A stretch of DNA of 64,000 nucleotides from NCBI RefSeq assembly GCF_019090165.1, contig NZ_JAHRIB010000209.1, positions 20,030-84,029 on the forward strand, written 5' to 3'. Positions 43,043 through 52,037 of this stretch are shown here, piece after piece. The stretch's first letter is position 1. Every line of letters begins with the position of its first letter. A program made the position numbers and the translations under genes. Under the pieces are notes generated by a model. The model saw only the letters and a program-made list of their open reading frames with translations, did no database searches and was not told the DNA's origin. The stretch comes from Streptomyces sp. BV286 (GTDB taxonomy: Bacteria; Actinomycetota; Actinomycetes; Streptomycetales; Streptomycetaceae).

Positions 43043-43240
43043 ATGACACCTCAGCAGCGGTACGGCACCGAGCTGGGCCGCTTCCTGCGCACCCACCGCG
43101 CCCGGGTGCCCCCAGAGCAGGCCGGCCCGCCGCCCGGCACCGGACTACGCCGCATCCCCGGCTTGCGCCGCGAGAAACTGGCCATACTGGCCGACATCAG
43201 AATCGACTACTACGCCCGCCTGGTCGGCAGTGTGTCGTGA
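43043..43240 (+). pseudogene. XRE-type regulator, truncated
   Basis: A 65-residue frame from ATG 43043 reads LGRFLRTHRARVPPEQAG, then LRRIPGLRREKLAILADIRI and DYYARLVGSVS. This is the first part of an MmyB-type regulator like the one at 41155. It ends at the point where the HTH would finish, and no ligand domain follows. It is a leftover of a broken gene. Confidence 0.65.
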
Positions 43241-43276
43241 TGGATCGCCCAGGGATGCCTTGACCGAAGTCAGGGC

Positions 43277-44122
43277 CTATCGGAAGGCGGCGATGTACCG
43301 CTGGGCCCAGTCGGCGAAGGTGCGGGGCGCGCGGCCGAGGACCTGCTCGACGTCGGGGCTGATGCGCTGTTCGGCGGGGGTGGGTTCGCCGAGGATGGTC
43401 AGCGTGGTCTCGACCACGGGCTCGGGCATGAACTGCAGCATCTGCGCGCGGGCCTCGTCGCGGCTCTGCTCGATGAAGTGGACGGGTTCGCCAAGTGCGT
43501 CGGCAATGGCCTCGGCCCGCTGGCGGGGCGTGTTGAGGGCGGGGCCGGTCAGCTCGTATATCTGTCCGGCGTGGCCGTCCTCCCGCAGGATCGCGGCGGC
43601 GACTTCGGCGATGTCGTCCGGGTCGATGGTCGGCAGGCCGAGGTCGGCGAAGGGCGCGGCGACGGTCCTTCGGGCACGGACCGACTCGGCCCAGGCATAG
43701 GCGTTGGAGTTGAAGCCTCCCGGCCGCAGAATCGTCCAGGCCATGCCGGACTGTCGGACGGCGTCCTCGATGGACCGTCCGAGGCGCCCGTGGGAGGCCG
43801 ACTGCGGCCGGGTAGCGACGCCTTGGGAGGACAGCAGGACGACCCGTCCGACGCCGCCAGCCTTGGCGACGTCGAGGATGTCCAGTGGGTTCAGCAGGTG
43901 CGCGCTGGCGCCCCCATTCTGCAGGAACAGCGCGTCGGCTCCGTCGAATACGGGCCGAAGGCTCTCAGGATCGGCCAGGTCCGCCCGCGTGTACTCGATG
44001 CCCACTGGCACATCCGCATCCGAGATCCCCCGGGCGGTCGCTGTCACCTGCGCACCAGCTGCCGCGAGGGCCTGCACGAGCGATCGGCCGACGTTCCCGG
44101 TTGCACCCGTCACTACAAACAT
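43277..44122 (-). CDS. NmrA-like NAD(P)-binding oxidoreductase
   Basis: This 281-residue atypical SDR has VVTGATGNVGRSLVQALAAA (about 3-22), VVLLSSQGVATRPQS and WTILRPGGFNSNAYAW, and a C-terminal region as in NmrA/QOR2-type quinone sensors. The ATG at 44122 has GGGAG at the right distance, and a TTG two codons earlier is weaker. It is divergent from an HxlR regulator, the usual pairing for such reductases, which respond to quinones or electrophiles. Confidence 0.88.
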   Translation of the reverse strand: MFVVTGATGNVGRSLVQALAAAGAQVTATARGISDADVPVGIEYTRADLADPESLRPVFDGADALFLQNGGASAHLLNPLDILDVAKAGGVGRVVLLSSQGVATRPQSASHGRLGRSIEDAVRQSGMAWTILRPGGFNSNAYAWAESVRARRTVAAPFADLGLPTIDPDDIAEVAAAILREDGHAGQIYELTGPALNTPRQRAEAIADALGEPVHFIEQSRDEARAQMLQFMPEPVVETTLTILGEPTPAEQRISPDVEQVLGRAPRTFADWAQRYIAAFR

Positions 44123-44230
44123 GAACAACTCCCGTGTGAATTCAGCATGGTTGTCGCCACCCGAGCGGGCAGAACCATCGCGGAGAGCTGCTCTCCGGGC
44201 GACACGGGGACGCTAACACCGTCGATATAG

Positions 44231-44240
44231 TAGGTACCTA
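44231..44240. promoter_or_regulatory. palindrome before the HxlR gene
   Basis: TAGGTACCTA is a perfect 10-base palindrome 24 bases before the HxlR start, in an AT-rich part of the 141-base divergent gap. HxlR proteins bind short palindromes in such positions, so autoregulation and control of the NmrA gene are likely. Confidence 0.5.
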
Positions 44241-44263
44241 GAGGAAAGTGACTATCTTGAGGA

Positions 44264-44662
44264 GTGCGCGTGGCAAGCAACACTGACTGGGTGGCAGCCG
44301 CTGCGACAGACCCGGAGCTCGCCTGTCCGACCAGCGCGGTCGTGGACATCGTGTTCAGCCGGTGGACCACGCCGATCCTGTGGACTCTCAACACGGATGG
44401 CCGGCTACGGTTCGTCGAGTTGGAACGACGGATCGGCACCATCACACCGAAGGTACTGACCCAACGGCTGCGGCAGCTGGAACGCGACGGCATGGTCGTG
44501 CGTACGTACCACCCGGAGGTCCCCCCTCGGGTCGAGTACGAGATCAGCGAGCTGGGCCGCAGCCTGGCCCCACTCTTCGCGCACCTCGCCGAATGGGCTG
44601 CCGGCAACCTGGACAAGGTCGAGCAGGCCCGGCACGACTACGACACCGAATCGTCCCAGTAG
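44264..44662 (+). CDS. HxlR-family regulator
   Basis: This 132-residue winged-helix regulator has VVDIVFSRWTTPILWTLNTD, VELERRIGTITPKVLTQRLR (recognition helix region) and VPPRVEYEISELGRSL (wing). The Cys in ELACPTS near residue 21 is the conserved redox-sensitive position of the family. The start is GTG 44264, possibly a few codons later. It controls the divergent NmrA-like gene by inference from position. Confidence 0.9.
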   Translation: MRVASNTDWVAAAATDPELACPTSAVVDIVFSRWTTPILWTLNTDGRLRFVELERRIGTITPKVLTQRLRQLERDGMVVRTYHPEVPPRVEYEISELGRSLAPLFAHLAEWAAGNLDKVEQARHDYDTESSQ

Positions 44663-44907
44663 CGCATCAGCGGCAGGACTGGATCCTCGTCCGAACTTCC
44701 GCTGCCTGGTTGATCCAGCAAGCAAGTGGAGCGCAGAGCCTGACTGGTGACTTCACAGAGCCTCAACACCGCGCGACAGGGCGTCCGTTCCTGCCGGTTC
44801 AGGAGATGGCTCCGCGACTCAGCCCCTCCGCAACCCTGTGCGACCGGTCCCGACCAGCAAGGCCCGTCAGGTGTGCAGCCGACCTGGGAACAGCCGGACG
44901 CCGCCGG

Positions 44908-45402
44908 TCATCCCGGCTTGAGCACGTCCCGGGCGATGACCGCCTCACGCAGGTCTGCGGCCATCGCAGCCGCCTGGTCCGGCGGCAGCGCCAAGACACC
45001 GTTCTCCGTCATCAAGGCGTGGAACTGCTGCTCAGGGTAGGGGACGCCGGGCGGCAGAGCGGCGATGTGCCAGTGCAGATGCGCATTGCCCTGCTGGCTG
45101 CCGAGCGAGTAGAGGTATGTGCGCTCCGGCTCGCAGACGGCCTCGACGGCCAGGGCGATCTCCCGGACGAACATCATGAGCCGGCTGTAGGCCGCTTCGT
45201 CCAGGTCGCGCACGACGTGCTCGACGTGCGCCTTCGGTGCGACCAGGACCTTGCCCGGCACCGTGGACCACCTGTCCAGGAACGCTACGTGATCGGCATC
45301 CTCAAATACCGTCTCGTGCGGGTAGTCCGGATTCCCGGCCAGGAACGCACAGACGAAGCACGGGCCGCTCCGGGCCCGCTCCACATACGCCTCATGGCTC
45401 AT
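44908..45402 (-). CDS. HIT-family nucleotide hydrolase/transferase
   Basis: This 164-residue protein has a zinc-type GPCFVCAFLAGNPDYPHETV start (Cys pair) and the signature NAHLHWHIAALPPG with the His triad, like Hint/Fhit branch hydrolases of AMP conjugates. The ATG at 45402 is chosen by domain start; a GTG seven codons upstream is also open. It is convergent with the HxlR gene. The 44663-44907 gap shows nothing. Confidence 0.88.
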   Translation of the reverse strand: MSHEAYVERARSGPCFVCAFLAGNPDYPHETVFEDADHVAFLDRWSTVPGKVLVAPKAHVEHVVRDLDEAAYSRLMMFVREIALAVEAVCEPERTYLYSLGSQQGNAHLHWHIAALPPGVPYPEQQFHALMTENGVLALPPDQAAAMAADLREAVIARDVLKPG

Positions 45403-45762
45403 CGGTCGTCGGTCCCTTGACACCTGCGCACCTCTCCGTGGGGGTGAATCAGTCTGCCGCAGGTCCACGACACCTACGGGCTCGAAGGAGCGCCAACAGT
45501 CTGGCGGCATTCCCCGCCACCGAGGCCGGTGGTGCCGGCAGATCACTCCCACGACATCAAGATCGGGATCTACAACTGGAGTACTGATATGACTCCGTTG
45601 GGTCGGTCTCGATCTAGGTGTTCTGGGTTGTACTCGTTGCGTCTCAAGCAACCTTCGCGAACGCCAAACGGTCTTGCTGGGTGCCGGGGCCGGGGCAGTG
45701 CCCTGACCGACGGTCGGCATATGGGCAGAAGACGCCTTGCCGAGTGCCTGAGCGAGGGTGAG
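45403..45762. other. intergenic region with possible IS scar
   Basis: There are 360 bases without a supported gene. The segment around 45555-45600 (ATCTACAACTGGAGTACTGA) has the look of an insertion-sequence end but has no partner in the window, so no element is called. The promoter of the next gene should be in the right half. Confidence 0.35.
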
Positions 45763-46146
45763 ATGACGAATCTGAACACCACGGTGACGTGGGTGGACGC
45801 ACGCGACAGACTGCCTCGGAGCGGTACACCGGTGGCAGCAGCGACCACGGGTCGGTATCCGGCTGACAGCGAGACTGAGGCAGATACGGCGTTGGGTGAG
45901 GAATTCTGGCTGGTACGGCCGATGTACTTCACGACTCGGCACCGGAGCGAGGACGGGGCAGAGCACAGAGACTGCTTCGTCGACTCCGACGGAATCGTCC
46001 ATCTGCCCTACGGCCTCGCCAGTGCCGAAACCGTGACTCACTGGGCAGAGCTGCCCACCCTGCCAGGCGGCATGACGCACCTGGTTCTCGGGAAGGACGT
46101 GCAGACAGTTCTCCAGAACGTGTGGCATCTTCCTCCCACTGACTGA
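45763..46146 (+). CDS. conserved Streptomyces hypothetical protein
   Basis: This 127-residue acidic, soluble protein has WVDARDRLPRSGTPVAAATT at the start, FWLVRPMYFTTRHRSEDG in the middle and PYGLASAETVTHWAELPTLP towards the end. This general layout (short domain with WLV-P-Y strand and HWAELP end) recalls phage-type AQJ64-like proteins, but the function is not known. The ATG at 45763 has GAGGGTG before it. The frame continues upstream without support. Confidence 0.65.
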   Translation: MTNLNTTVTWVDARDRLPRSGTPVAAATTGRYPADSETEADTALGEEFWLVRPMYFTTRHRSEDGAEHRDCFVDSDGIVHLPYGLASAETVTHWAELPTLPGGMTHLVLGKDVQTVLQNVWHLPPTD

Positions 46147-46234
46147 CCCACAGCTTGCTCGGACACTGTGCGTGAGTGCCCGCAATGCCGATCGGCCCAA
46201 CTTGCACTGCCACCACGCCGTTTGCTGGGTTTGT

Positions 46235-46450
46235 TCAGGCTGCGGTCTTGAGAGAGCGTCCGCCGCAGCGGATGCCCTTCTCGCTGCGGACGCGGGTGCG
46301 TTCCTTGCGTTCGGCGGCCAGGACGTCGCGGTGACAGGCATGGGCGTTGCGCCGGCACAGGCAAGCGTGCGGGGCCCGGGTCTGCACCGTGTGGTTGACG
46401 TGGTGGGAGTTGGTGATGGTGAACTGCCTGAGCGGTCCGAAGTGGGCCTC
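46235..46450 (-). pseudogene. basic C-terminal remnant, possibly transposase-derived
   Basis: A minus-strand frame ends with RRNAHACHRDVLAAERKERT, then RVRSEKGIRCGGRSLKTAA and a stop. Its start is unclear. The ending EKGIR-GR-L-AA followed by stop recurs at about 55780-55830 on the plus strand (EKGIRWRGRPLAAAA), next to IS5-like transposase traces. Both are therefore probably tails of the same mobile-element protein family, which I could not name. Confidence 0.4.
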
Positions 46451-46563
46451 GGTGCGTCCCGAGCCGCATGACCAGGCCGGGTGATCGAGGCCGCTCGCTG
46501 GTGGTCGGCCACCGCGGCATCGCGGTTCCTGTGGTTGGCGAGGTCGCGCGTCCTCGATGCGTC

Positions 46564-47796
46564 TCACTGAACGTGCCGGGCCATCTCGGTCGCCCTGCCC
46601 ATCAGCAGTTCGAGGGGACCTCGCTGGAAGAAGCGGGACCAGATGGCGGCGAAGACGGTGACGGACACGATCAAGCCGAGCAGGATGTACAGGGCCGAGG
46701 CGGTTTGGCCTTCGGTGTTCAGGAGCCAGATGGCGACGATGTGGTAGACGTAAGCCGTCAGCGACATCGAGCCGACCGCGATGACGGGCTTGGCCAAGCG
46801 GTGCAGTCCGCGGAAGGTGTCCATGGCGGCCAGGCACACGGTGATCACCAGGATCGCCACGCCGGTGGCTGCCACGATGGACAGGGTCGCCTCGCTGTGC
46901 GGGGCTGAGGCCAGCATCCCGGCAGGGGTGTCACCGAAGATGCCGATGCTGTCGGGCGATACGGACGGCATGGACGGTCCTGATGGCATGGACGGCATGG
47001 ATGACATGCCCGATCCTTGTTCGGCTTTCCGGACGGCCTCGGCGGCACCGGGTACGAGACGCACCGCCAGCCAAGAGCCGCCGTATCCGGTGACGGCGAG
47101 TGCGACGCCGGTGAGGGCGAGGCGTATGCGTACAGCGGTGGCGGCCAGATCGCAGCGGGCGACAGCCATACCGGCGATGACGAACGGGACCCAGGTCAGG
47201 GCCGGATAGCCGCCGGTGAAGAGCAACGAGACGGGGCCATCGGCCTGGCCGTAGGAGAGGAATACGCGGCCGCCGACCACCGGCTTCAACGCGTACAGCA
47301 GCTGCGGGCCCACCAGGGCCCAGCCCACTGCGATCAGCGCCAGCGGCATGGTGCCCAGGCGGTACAGCGGCAGCACGAGCAGGAAGAACAGGCCGTAGAA
47401 GGCGAGGATCGGCACGACCGGGGTGCCGGTCAAGGTCAGGGCGGTGCCCAGAACAATCAGGATCACGGCCCGGATGATCACCTTGGCGACGGCCTGGCGG
47501 CCGGCCAGGCCTGTCTTCGGTGTACGGCGTCCGGTGATGAGGGCGACCGCGAAGCCTGCCAGCACGGCGAACAGGGCCGAGGAACGGCCCTGCGCCAGCT
47601 CCATCAGGAAGCCGATCACACCGTCCTGGCCCGGGGCGGGGCCCACATGGACCGCGTACATGCCGAAAACGGCCAGGCCCCGGGCCAGGTCCAGCCCAAC
47701 CAGCCGCCCCGCGCCGGGCACGCCCGATGCGGACGCACCACGCTCGTGTTCAGGAGATGGTGCGGCGGTCGTCGGGGAGTCTGCGTGCTGTGTCAT
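46564..47796 (-). CDS. DUF418-type multi-pass membrane protein
   Basis: This 410-residue protein has about ten hydrophobic segments, beginning GRLVGLDLARGLAVFGMYAV (about 30-49), the DUF418/acyltransferase-like N-terminal signature, and ending with SLTAYVYHIVAIWLL. One loop (about 265-290) is a low-complexity Ser/Met/Pro stretch (SGMSSMPSMPSGPSMPS) encoded by imperfect 9-base repeats. The ATG at 47796 is chosen by the domain start. The function is unknown; relatives may modify or transport envelope components. It is divergent from a two-component system 190 bases away, which may regulate it. Confidence 0.82.
   Translation of the reverse strand: MTQHADSPTTAAPSPEHERGASASGVPGAGRLVGLDLARGLAVFGMYAVHVGPAPGQDGVIGFLMELAQGRSSALFAVLAGFAVALITGRRTPKTGLAGRQAVAKVIIRAVILIVLGTALTLTGTPVVPILAFYGLFFLLVLPLYRLGTMPLALIAVGWALVGPQLLYALKPVVGGRVFLSYGQADGPVSLLFTGGYPALTWVPFVIAGMAVARCDLAATAVRIRLALTGVALAVTGYGGSWLAVRLVPGAAEAVRKAEQGSGMSSMPSMPSGPSMPSVSPDSIGIFGDTPAGMLASAPHSEATLSIVAATGVAILVITVCLAAMDTFRGLHRLAKPVIAVGSMSLTAYVYHIVAIWLLNTEGQTASALYILLGLIVSVTVFAAIWSRFFQRGPLELLMGRATEMARHVQ
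46964..47010. repeat. imperfect 9-base tandem repeats
   Basis: Units like GGCATGGAC recur (GACGGCATGGACGGTCCTG, ATGGCATGGACGGCATGGAT). They encode the Met/Ser/Pro-rich loop of the DUF418 protein on the minus strand. Confidence 0.7.
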
Positions 47797-47986
47797 GGCT
47801 CTCAGAGTGGAGACCGGGCGAGCCGCGGAGTATCCGGCAAAAGGCTGCCATGCCCCTGCCGACTGGAGGGCGATACCCCGCCGGGTGGCTGGAGCTGGTG
47901 TCCGAGAGGCCGCAGGGACGCTCCGGGGCTCTAGGGTCAAGGCGGTATGAGCCGGGCGGCAGGGACGAAGGTGAGGCGGAGCGGGC

Positions 47987-48667
47987 GTGAACCGGGTGGT
48001 GCGGGTAGTGGTGGTGGACGACGAAGCGCTGGTCCGCTCGGGTTTCGGGCTCATCCTGGGCGCTGCCGAGGACATCGAGGTCGTCGCGACCGCTAGCGGT
48101 GGCGGCGCCGTGGAGACCGTCCGCCGGGAGCGGCCCGACGTGGTGCTGCTGGACATCCGGATGCCGGACGTCGACGGCCTCACCGTCCTGCGCGAGCTGC
48201 GGACGATGCCGGACGCACCGGTGGTGGCGATGCTGACCACGTTCGACGCCGATGAGTACATCCTGACCGCGCTGCACTCCGGCGCGGCCGGATTCCTGCT
48301 CAAGGACACCGAGCCGGAGCAACTGGCCCACCTGGTACGCACTTTGGCCGCGGGCGGTGTGGTGCTCTCCCCCAAGGCGTCGCGGACCCTGCTGCACAGC
48401 CACCCCCGCGCAGAGGCCGTCGTTGACGAGGAGGCGGCCCGCGTCCGGCTGCTCACCGCCCGGGAGCGTGATGTCCTCGTCCTGGTGGCGGAGGGGTTGT
48501 CGAACGCCGACATCGGGACGCGCATCTACCTGGGTGCCGGCACCGTGAAGGATCACGTCAGCGCGATCCTCACGAAGCTGCGGGTGACCAGCCGGGTGCA
48601 GGCCGCGCTGCTGGCGCAGCGGGCCGGACTGCTCGACGAGCGCCCGCAGCCGGAGTCCAGCCGATGA
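47987..48667 (+). CDS. response regulator, NarL type
   Basis: This 226-residue protein has a receiver with Asp 56 (VVLLDIRMPD), Thr in MLTTFDADEY and Lys in LLKDTEPEQ, and a LuxR-type HTH near 150-215 (LTARERDVLVLVAEGLSNAD). The GTG start at 47987 is directly followed by the receiver. It overlaps the kinase gene by four bases (ATGA). The order regulator-kinase is the reverse of the system at 20147-22074. Confidence 0.92.
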   Translation: MNRVVRVVVVDDEALVRSGFGLILGAAEDIEVVATASGGGAVETVRRERPDVVLLDIRMPDVDGLTVLRELRTMPDAPVVAMLTTFDADEYILTALHSGAAGFLLKDTEPEQLAHLVRTLAAGGVVLSPKASRTLLHSHPRAEAVVDEEAARVRLLTARERDVLVLVAEGLSNADIGTRIYLGAGTVKDHVSAILTKLRVTSRVQAALLAQRAGLLDERPQPESSR

Positions 48668-49782
48668 GCCGTGCACGCGCCGTGTGGCAGCGGGTCCCCG
48701 CGCCGGTCCTCGACCTCGTCCTGGTGGCGGTGGCAGCCGTGGACCTGTGGTTGACCCTGTGGGACGACACACGACTCGGTGTCGCGCTCGCCGCGCTCGG
48801 TTGTGCCGCGCTGGCCTTCCGGCGCAGGTTCCCGCTCGGCGCTTTCCTGCTCACCCTACCGATCGCGATGGCGCAGCCGGTCGCCGTCGCTCCGCTCGTG
48901 GCGCTGTTCACCCTGGCCGAGCGTTCCCGCAGCCGAACTCTCCTCGCGGGGTGCGTCGCCCTGGTCGCGGTCGCGAGCAGCGTTCCATGGCCCTTGGCCA
49001 GTTTCGCCGAGGTCGGCCGGACCATGACGCTGATCGACTTCGTGTACAGCCTGGCCACCGCGGCCGCCCCGGTCCTCTTTGGACAACTCCTCCAGGCGCA
49101 CCGGGACTTGGCGCGGCGGCTGACCGAGATCGAGGAGGCCAGGGAGCACGAGCGGGCCCTGCACGCGCAGGCCGTGCTCGCCCGCGAACGCGCCCAGCTG
49201 GCCCGCGAGATGCACGACGTGGTGTCCCACCAGGTCAGCCTGATCGCCGTACAGGCCGGAGCCATGCAGGTCGCCGCCCAGGATCCGAGCACCAGAGAGG
49301 CCGCCCGCACGATCCGTTCCCTGAGCGTCACCACACTCGACGAACTGCGCACCATGGTCACGCTGCTGCGCGCCTCCGGCGGCCACGCCACGGAGCTGAC
49401 ACCTCAGCCCACCCTGGCCGACCTGCACAAACTCGTGGAATCCAGCGGCACCCACGCACAGTTGAAAGGTGAACTCCCGCCCACCGTAGGCACACCGGCC
49501 CAACGGGCCCTCTACCGCACGGTCCAGGAGGCGCTGACCAACGTACGTAAGCACGCCCCCGGCGCAACCGCCCGCGTCGAGCTGTGGCAGGACGGCGACC
49601 ACCTCGGAGTGACCGTCGCCAACACCCCGCCCACGCGTCCCTCCCTGTCCCTGCCAGGATCACAGCAGGGTTTGGTCGGCCTGCGGGAACGGGCCGACAT
49701 CCTCCGCGGCACCCTGGAGGCGGGCCCGACCACGGAGGGCGGATACCGGGTGCGTCTGCGGATTCCCCTCAGCGCGGACTGA
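48664..49782 (+). CDS. sensor histidine kinase, NarL/DesK type
   Basis: This 372-residue kinase has four to five N-terminal membrane helices (about 14-140), a short coiled coil, the HisKA_3 box LAREMHDVVSHQVSLIAVQA with His 184, and a HATPase domain with ALYRTVQEALTNVRKHAPG and QQGLVGLRERADILRG. There is no large outer domain, so it senses membrane or envelope state. It is the partner of the preceding regulator and convergent with the VanJ-like gene. Confidence 0.92.
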   Translation: MSRARAVWQRVPAPVLDLVLVAVAAVDLWLTLWDDTRLGVALAALGCAALAFRRRFPLGAFLLTLPIAMAQPVAVAPLVALFTLAERSRSRTLLAGCVALVAVASSVPWPLASFAEVGRTMTLIDFVYSLATAAAPVLFGQLLQAHRDLARRLTEIEEAREHERALHAQAVLARERAQLAREMHDVVSHQVSLIAVQAGAMQVAAQDPSTREAARTIRSLSVTTLDELRTMVTLLRASGGHATELTPQPTLADLHKLVESSGTHAQLKGELPPTVGTPAQRALYRTVQEALTNVRKHAPGATARVELWQDGDHLGVTVANTPPTRPSLSLPGSQQGLVGLRERADILRGTLEAGPTTEGGYRVRLRIPLSAD

Positions 49783-49872
49783 CCGACCAGGACCTGATGC
49801 CGGTACGTCGGCTGCATCGGCTCACCAAACCTGCCGCTCGGGCTCCGTGGGCCGTTCCGGAAAACCGCGCGC

Positions 49873-50865
49873 TCACACCCGCACCGAAGCCGCCACCGGC
49901 AGGTGGTCGCTGCCGGTGGCCGGGAGGGTCCAGGCGGACCGCGGCTCCACACCGCGTACGAGGATGTGGTCGATGCGGACCACCGGGAACGAGGCCGGCC
50001 AGCTGGCACCGAACCCCGCGCCCGACTCAGCCTGCACGGACCGCAGTTGGGAGGTGAGCCCGGAAAGCGCCCGGTCGTCGGTCGTGCCGTTCAGGTCGCC
50101 CACGAGGATCGTGCGGGGAAGCGGCTCGGCACGCACGGCGGCGGCAAGTCGCCGCGCGGCCGCGTCACGTGCGTCGGAGGTGAACCCCGAGCCGACGGTG
50201 AAGCGGACGGACATCAGATGGACGACGAAGACCGCGACCGGTCCCTCGGGCGTGCGGACGGTGGCGCGTAGGGCACGTGGCCAGGGCGCAATGTCGACCG
50301 CACGGGCACCGGCGACCGGATACCTGCTCCACAGACCGACCGTGCCCTGCACGGAGTGGTACGGGTAGGTGCCGGCCAGCGTTCTCTCGTACGCCGCTGT
50401 CGATGGGCCGCCCAGTTCTTCGAGGGCCACCACTTCCGCGCCGGAGGCGGCCAGGGCACGGGCGGTGCGCACCGGCCGCGGATTGTGTTCGTTGACGTTG
50501 TGCGTCACGACGGTCAGGTTGCCGCCGTCCTCTCGTTTGTCGACGAGTGTCCCGCCGAAGAGCGAGCACCAAGCGATGGCCGGCAGCAGCACAGCCACGG
50601 ATACGGCAGCCCTCGACCGGCGAGCCAGCGCGCACAGGAGCAGCAGCGGCACGGCCAGCCCCGTCCAGGGCAGGAAGGTCTCGACGAGGCTGCCGATACG
50701 GCCGACCCGGTTCGGGACGAGGGCGTGGCCCAGCATCACCAGCGTGGCCAGGACCGCGAGCGAGCCGAGGGCCAGCGGCGGCCGCCGGACGTCGGTGTCC
50801 TCGTTCCGCGGGCGTTTGGAATCGGGTTCCCGCCGGGCCGGTGCGGTGTCGAGGGAGTTTGTCAC
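49873..50865 (-). CDS. VanJ-like membrane EEP-family protein
   Basis: This 330-residue protein has three membrane helices (about 30-110) followed by an endonuclease/exonuclease/phosphatase domain facing outward: VVTHNVNEHNP (about 121-131), VVALEELGG, ILVGDLNGTTDD, RIDHILVRG and GSDHLPVA. The Asn/Glu/Asp/His set of the EEP catalytic site is complete. This layout is that of VanJ, the Streptomyces teicoplanin-resistance protein thought to act on lipid-linked cell-wall intermediates. It is seven bases downstream of a D-Ala-D-Ala carboxypeptidase gene, which supports an envelope role. Confidence 0.82.
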   Translation of the reverse strand: MTNSLDTAPARREPDSKRPRNEDTDVRRPPLALGSLAVLATLVMLGHALVPNRVGRIGSLVETFLPWTGLAVPLLLLCALARRSRAAVSVAVLLPAIAWCSLFGGTLVDKREDGGNLTVVTHNVNEHNPRPVRTARALAASGAEVVALEELGGPSTAAYERTLAGTYPYHSVQGTVGLWSRYPVAGARAVDIAPWPRALRATVRTPEGPVAVFVVHLMSVRFTVGSGFTSDARDAAARRLAAAVRAEPLPRTILVGDLNGTTDDRALSGLTSQLRSVQAESGAGFGASWPASFPVVRIDHILVRGVEPRSAWTLPATGSDHLPVAASVRV

Positions 50866-50872
50866 TGCCGTC

Positions 50873-51898
50873 TCACCGTGTTCCGGGCAAGGTCGTCGAC
50901 AGCCATCGCTGTACGCCCTCGATCAGCGCGTGGCTCGTGGCGAGAGCGGCCCGCAGCCCCTGCCGGGGGTCGGTGCCGGCGCGCTGGTGCAGCACCACTC
51001 CGAGGATCAGCCGGTCCCGGCCATCCTTGTCGGACGCCGTGGCCGCCCACATCAGGGCGCCGCCGGCGGGCGTGCTGGAGCCGGTCTTGAGGCCGATCAC
51101 ACTCGCCGTGCCGAGCAGGGTGTTGGTGTTGCGGATCATCCCGGGGACACCGGGCACGGTGGTGCTGGGCATGGCGACGATGGTCCGGAACACCTCGTCG
51201 CGCATGACCCGGCGGGCCAGCCTCAGCTGGTCGGCCGAGGTGCTGGTGGTCGTGGGTTCGATGCCGCTGGCGCCGGTGTAGGTGGTGTGGCGCATGCCCA
51301 GGTCACGGGCGGCCCGGTTCATCTTCGTGACGAAGGCCTCCTGCGAGCCGGCGTTCCAGCGGGCCAGCAGCCGGGCGATGTTGTTGCCGGAGGGGATCAA
51401 CAGCAGTTCCAGCAGCTGTCGTTCACTCAGCCGCGTCCCCTCCCTGACCGGCACGCTCGACTCCAGGCCCGAGACGGACTCGTTCGCCGCGGTCCGGTCG
51501 ACGTTGACGAGGGGGCCGTCCTCGCCCACGCGCAGCGGACGGTCGCGGAGGATCACGTAGGCGGTCATCACCTTGGTGACGCTGGCGATCGGCACCGGTG
51601 TCTGCTCGCCCCGCGTACCGAGGTCACCGTGAGCTCCGAGCCCTTCGACCACCACGCTCGTCTGGCCCTCCCCCGGCCACGGCAGCGGGCTCGCTCCGGT
51701 TCCCGGGCTGTTGCCGGACGTGAGCACGACGACGGCGAGCACCGTCAGGGTGACCAGTGCGGTGGCGCCCGCGGCGAGGCCTGCCGTGAAGCGCCGCCCG
51801 GGCCGGCCGTGGCGACGGGACGGGAGCCATGAGTTGGTGGACCAGGAGGGCTGGGCCCGGCCTGCGCCGGGCTCTCCGGAAAAGGGAACCGGTGACAT
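50873..51898 (-). CDS. D-alanyl-D-alanine carboxypeptidase (peptidase S11)
   Basis: This 341-residue penicillin-binding protein has a cytosolic N-terminus (1-40), one membrane anchor (about 41-60) and a catalytic domain with IASVTKVM (Ser 106/Lys 109), PSGNNIA (Ser 170/Asn 172) and LKTGSS (Lys 271). It trims the terminal D-Ala of peptidoglycan stem peptides outside the membrane. The C-terminal stalk domain of DacA types is missing, as in many actinobacterial members. It is followed after seven bases by the VanJ-like gene and preceded by a two-component system 139 bases away, all leftward. Confidence 0.92.
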   Translation of the reverse strand: MSPVPFSGEPGAGRAQPSWSTNSWLPSRRHGRPGRRFTAGLAAGATALVTLTVLAVVVLTSGNSPGTGASPLPWPGEGQTSVVVEGLGAHGDLGTRGEQTPVPIASVTKVMTAYVILRDRPLRVGEDGPLVNVDRTAANESVSGLESSVPVREGTRLSERQLLELLLIPSGNNIARLLARWNAGSQEAFVTKMNRAARDLGMRHTTYTGASGIEPTTTSTSADQLRLARRVMRDEVFRTIVAMPSTTVPGVPGMIRNTNTLLGTASVIGLKTGSSTPAGGALMWAATASDKDGRDRLILGVVLHQRAGTDPRQGLRAALATSHALIEGVQRWLSTTLPGTR

Positions 51899-52037
51899 GG
51901 GAGGGACGCCTCCAAGGGGGCAGGTGCGCGGCGTTCACGCACGTCGACCACCTTCCGCGGGGCGGATCTCCGCTCGGCTGCGGCCACGGATCTGGCACCG
52001 CTCGGCCGTGCATCCGTTCGGTATCGGCCGTTCGGCG

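Noticed and set aside
45555..45600. ATCTACAACTGGAGTACTGA as an insertion-sequence terminus
   Set aside because: No second end, transposase or target duplication is present nearby, so a mobile element cannot be supported.
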